Shown: positions 62,486-64,000 of the stretch, piece by piece
How the letters are laid out: each line of letters opens with the position of its first letter
Numbering within the stretch: the stretch's first letter is position 1
Source: an uncultured Alphaproteobacteria bacterium
GTDB taxonomy: Bacteria; Pseudomonadota; Alphaproteobacteria; HIMB59
Length of the DNA: 64,000 bases
Direction of reading: 5' to 3'
Assembly (NCBI GenBank): GCA_902509695.1
Contig: CABWYP010000002.1
Coordinates: forward strand, 47,561 to 111,560
Program-made: the position numbers and the translations under genes
Notes under the pieces: model-generated
Databases searched by the model: none
The model's input: only the letters and a program-made list of their open reading frames with translations
What the model was told of the DNA's origin: nothing

Positions 62486-63238
62486 CTAGTGTAAATGTAA
62501 AGCGTCGTTAATATACAAGCATGTTAATATTGCAAAAACATAAGCTTGTAAAAATGCTATTAATATTTCTAATCCTGTAAGCGCAATTATAAATACTAAT
62601 GGCAAAATTCCAAAAAACCCTAAAGCTGAAACAAAACCAGCAAAAACTTTTAATAAAGTGTGACCTGCAAGCATATTAGCAAAAAGACGAACTGATAGGC
62701 TTATTGGTCTTGATAAGTAGGAGATAACTTCAATTGGTATCAAAAGAGGTAACATATATATAGGTAAACCAGGTATAACAAAGAAACCAAAAAATTTAAT
62801 ACCGTGCTTGATAAAACCAAGAACAGTGACAAAAATGAAAACTCCTAAGGCTAATGCCAAGGTGACTATGATATGGCTAGTAAATGTAAAACTATATGGG
62901 ATCATGCCAAATAGGTTACCAAATAAAATAAACATAAATAATGCAAACACTAATGGGAAGTATTTCTTACCTTCTTTTCCAATTGTGTCGTTGATTAAAC
63001 TATTAATGAAATTAAACCCTAGTTCAGAGGCAACTTGAAGTCTAGAAGGGTATAGATCTTCAATAGAATTTGTTTTACTCGATTTTAAGAAGGGAAGGGT
63101 AAAAAAACCAATAATAAATAATGTTGTTATAGTCATCCAGAGTGCAGAATTTGTAAATGAGACGTCAAAACCAAATAAATTAATATCTATGATTGGTTGA
63201 ACTTCAAACTGTTTTAATGGGCTTTCACCTTTGGCCAT
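62486..63238 (-). CDS. atpB: ATP synthase F0 subunit a
   Basis: Membrane stator carrying the proton half-channels, five or six helices. The essential Arg lies in ISLSVRLFANMLAGHTLL; LFGNLFGMIPYSFT and FLQAYVFAILTCLYI are also conserved. 250 residues. Seventeen bases downstream of atpI. Confidence 0.96.
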   Translation of the reverse strand: MAKGESPLKQFEVQPIIDINLFGFDVSFTNSALWMTITTLFIIGFFTLPFLKSSKTNSIEDLYPSRLQVASELGFNFINSLINDTIGKEGKKYFPLVFALFMFILFGNLFGMIPYSFTFTSHIIVTLALALGVFIFVTVLGFIKHGIKFFGFFVIPGLPIYMLPLLIPIEVISYLSRPISLSVRLFANMLAGHTLLKVFAGFVSALGFFGILPLVFIIALTGLEILIAFLQAYVFAILTCLYINDALHLH

Positions 63239-63255
63239 GACGTAATAAAACAGAT

Positions 63256-63501
63256 TTATTTATGATTTTCTATGCGACGTATAAGCCTGTAAATATTTAA
63301 TAAACCTGCAAAAAAACCTAATATTATCAACGATATGAGACCAATTGGTCTACTATCAAAAAAATTATCAACTAATAAACCCAATATAACTGAAACTATA
63401 AGAGCAGCTAGTAATTCTGAAGAGATTCGATATGCAAAACTCAAACCTTTAAGGCTTGATCCTCTCTCATCGTCTTTATCATTGTCGTTTTTATTCTGCA
63501 T
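63256..63501 (-). CDS. atpI: ATP synthase accessory protein AtpI (AtpZ/AtpI type)
   Basis: Two membrane helices (about 24-45 and 52-73) after a polar start rich in D/N/K, with [28 protein letters not shown], the pattern of AtpI/AtpZ small membrane proteins. They assist c-ring assembly and may carry Mg or Ca. First gene of the F0 set, overlapping the end of smc by 11 bases. Confidence 0.9.
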   Translation of the reverse strand: MQNKNDNDKDDERGSSLKGLSFAYRISSELLAALIVSVILGLLVDNFFDSRPIGLISLIILGFFAGLLNIYRLIRRIENHK

Positions 63502-64000
63502 ATTTGACTGCTTCCTCTAGTTCAACAGAAACAATCTGAGATACACCTTCTTCTGGCATGGTCACACCATATAACCTATCTACACGAGACATAGTCATCC
63601 TATTATGAGTAATTATAATGAACTTAGTTTGAACTTTTTCTGAAATTTCCTCTACCATGCTACAAAATCTATCAACATTATTGTCGTCAAGGGGTGCATC
63701 TACTTCATCAAGTATACAAAAAGGGGATGGGTTAGCAATAAAGACAGCAAACAAAAGCGAAATAGCTGTAAGCGCCTGTTCTCCACCAGATAGTAAAGTT
63801 ATGTTTTGCATCTTTTTCCCAGGAGGGCTTGCAAAGATCTCCAATCCAGAGTTTAAAGGATCTTCATCATTTTGAACAAGTTTTAAAAAAGCTTTTCCTC
63901 CTCCAAATAATTTAGTGAAAAGTCTTTCAAAATTCTCATTTACTATTTTAAATGCATCTCTTAGACGAGCAACACCCTCTTTATTAATTTTGTTTATAGC
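63491..64000 (-). CDS. smc: Chromosome partition protein SMC, C-terminal part (truncated by window edge)
   Basis: The minus-strand frame is open to the right edge, giving about 169 residues of the C-terminal ATPase half. [27 protein letters not shown], the signature [19 protein letters not shown] and Walker [17 protein letters not shown] are as in alphaproteobacterial SMC. SMC condenses and separates chromosomes. The N-terminal ATPase part and coiled coil lie beyond the window. Its stop overlaps atpI, so smc and the F0 genes may share a transcript. Confidence 0.93.
   Translation of the reverse strand, partial: AINKINKEGVARLRDAFKIVNENFERLFTKLFGGGKAFLKLVQNDEDPLNSGLEIFASPPGKKMQNITLLSGGEQALTAISLLFAVFIANPSPFCILDEVDAPLDDNNVDRFCSMVEEISEKVQTKFIIITHNRMTMSRVDRLYGVTMPEEGVSQIVSVELEEAVKYAE

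Overview
The window is one continuous piece of a very AT-rich, tightly packed alphaproteobacterial chromosome. Gene content points to a streamlined marine alphaproteobacterium, something like the HIMB59/AEGEAN-169 or SAR11-like lineages. The indicators are coxB-coxA-ctaB-ctaG-coxC-surf1, the b/b' type F0 operon, argH-lptM-lysA, metX-metW behind a SAM-II type riboswitch, a HIG1 protein, COQ7 and the msbA-waaA-lpxK lipid A block. The lineage is inferred; no rRNA or marker tree is available. Most neighbouring genes overlap or abut, and convergent pairs usually overlap at their stops.

Region 1-3.9 kb is a catabolic operon end: a partial small membrane protein, two glycerol-type ABC ATPases (GlpS/GlpT-like), and the DhaL and DhaK subunits of a dihydroxyacetone-type kinase. 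Region 3.9-7.1 kb looks like a small, decayed genomic island. It holds a phage-like HTH protein, a lipoprotein with a CxxCH motif, a secreted polysaccharide lyase-like protein, a broken 3' piece of another tRNA and the C-terminal remnant of a serine recombinase whose frame runs into tRNA-Ala(GGC). From 7.2 to 11.4 kb there is an iron-type alcohol dehydrogenase followed by a run of very small, mostly unrecognised genes, which looks like a second flexible patch.

From 11.6 kb onward the content is mainly core. 11.6-24.6 kb: an FAD oxidoreductase, psiE, ung, gloB, methyltransferase genes, metX-metW under a riboswitch, hisC-tyrA, plsC, elyC-like, lysA-lptM-argH and a HIG1 protein. 24.7-31.4 kb: an esterase, HNH protein, coq7, dsbB, a DedA protein, a putative manganese exporter with a divergent MntR-like regulator and a perfect operator palindrome, an iron-type ABC permease, a LysE exporter and tRNA-Leu(CAA). 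31.4-42.8 kb: flavin reductase, ribF, ileS, lspA, DUF3035, a short pgi, rsmD, rluB-like, puuD-like, tadA, purD and xseA. 42.8-49.7 kb: the lipid A/LPS core block and ubiA, with rsmE divergent.

The right end holds the aa3-type cytochrome c oxidase operon with its assembly factors (including a 33-residue peptide gene), then an M32 carboxypeptidase, thrC, an M16 protease, rnhA-thrB on the other strand, a lipoprotein, the F0 part of ATP synthase (atpI-B-E-F'-F) and the C-terminal end of smc running off the edge. The strongest points for a second look are the tRNA-associated recombinase remnant and its cargo, the MntR promoter/operator, the split Dha kinase, and the clusters of tiny genes. I did not find a CRISPR array, a complete insertion sequence or an obvious new defence system.
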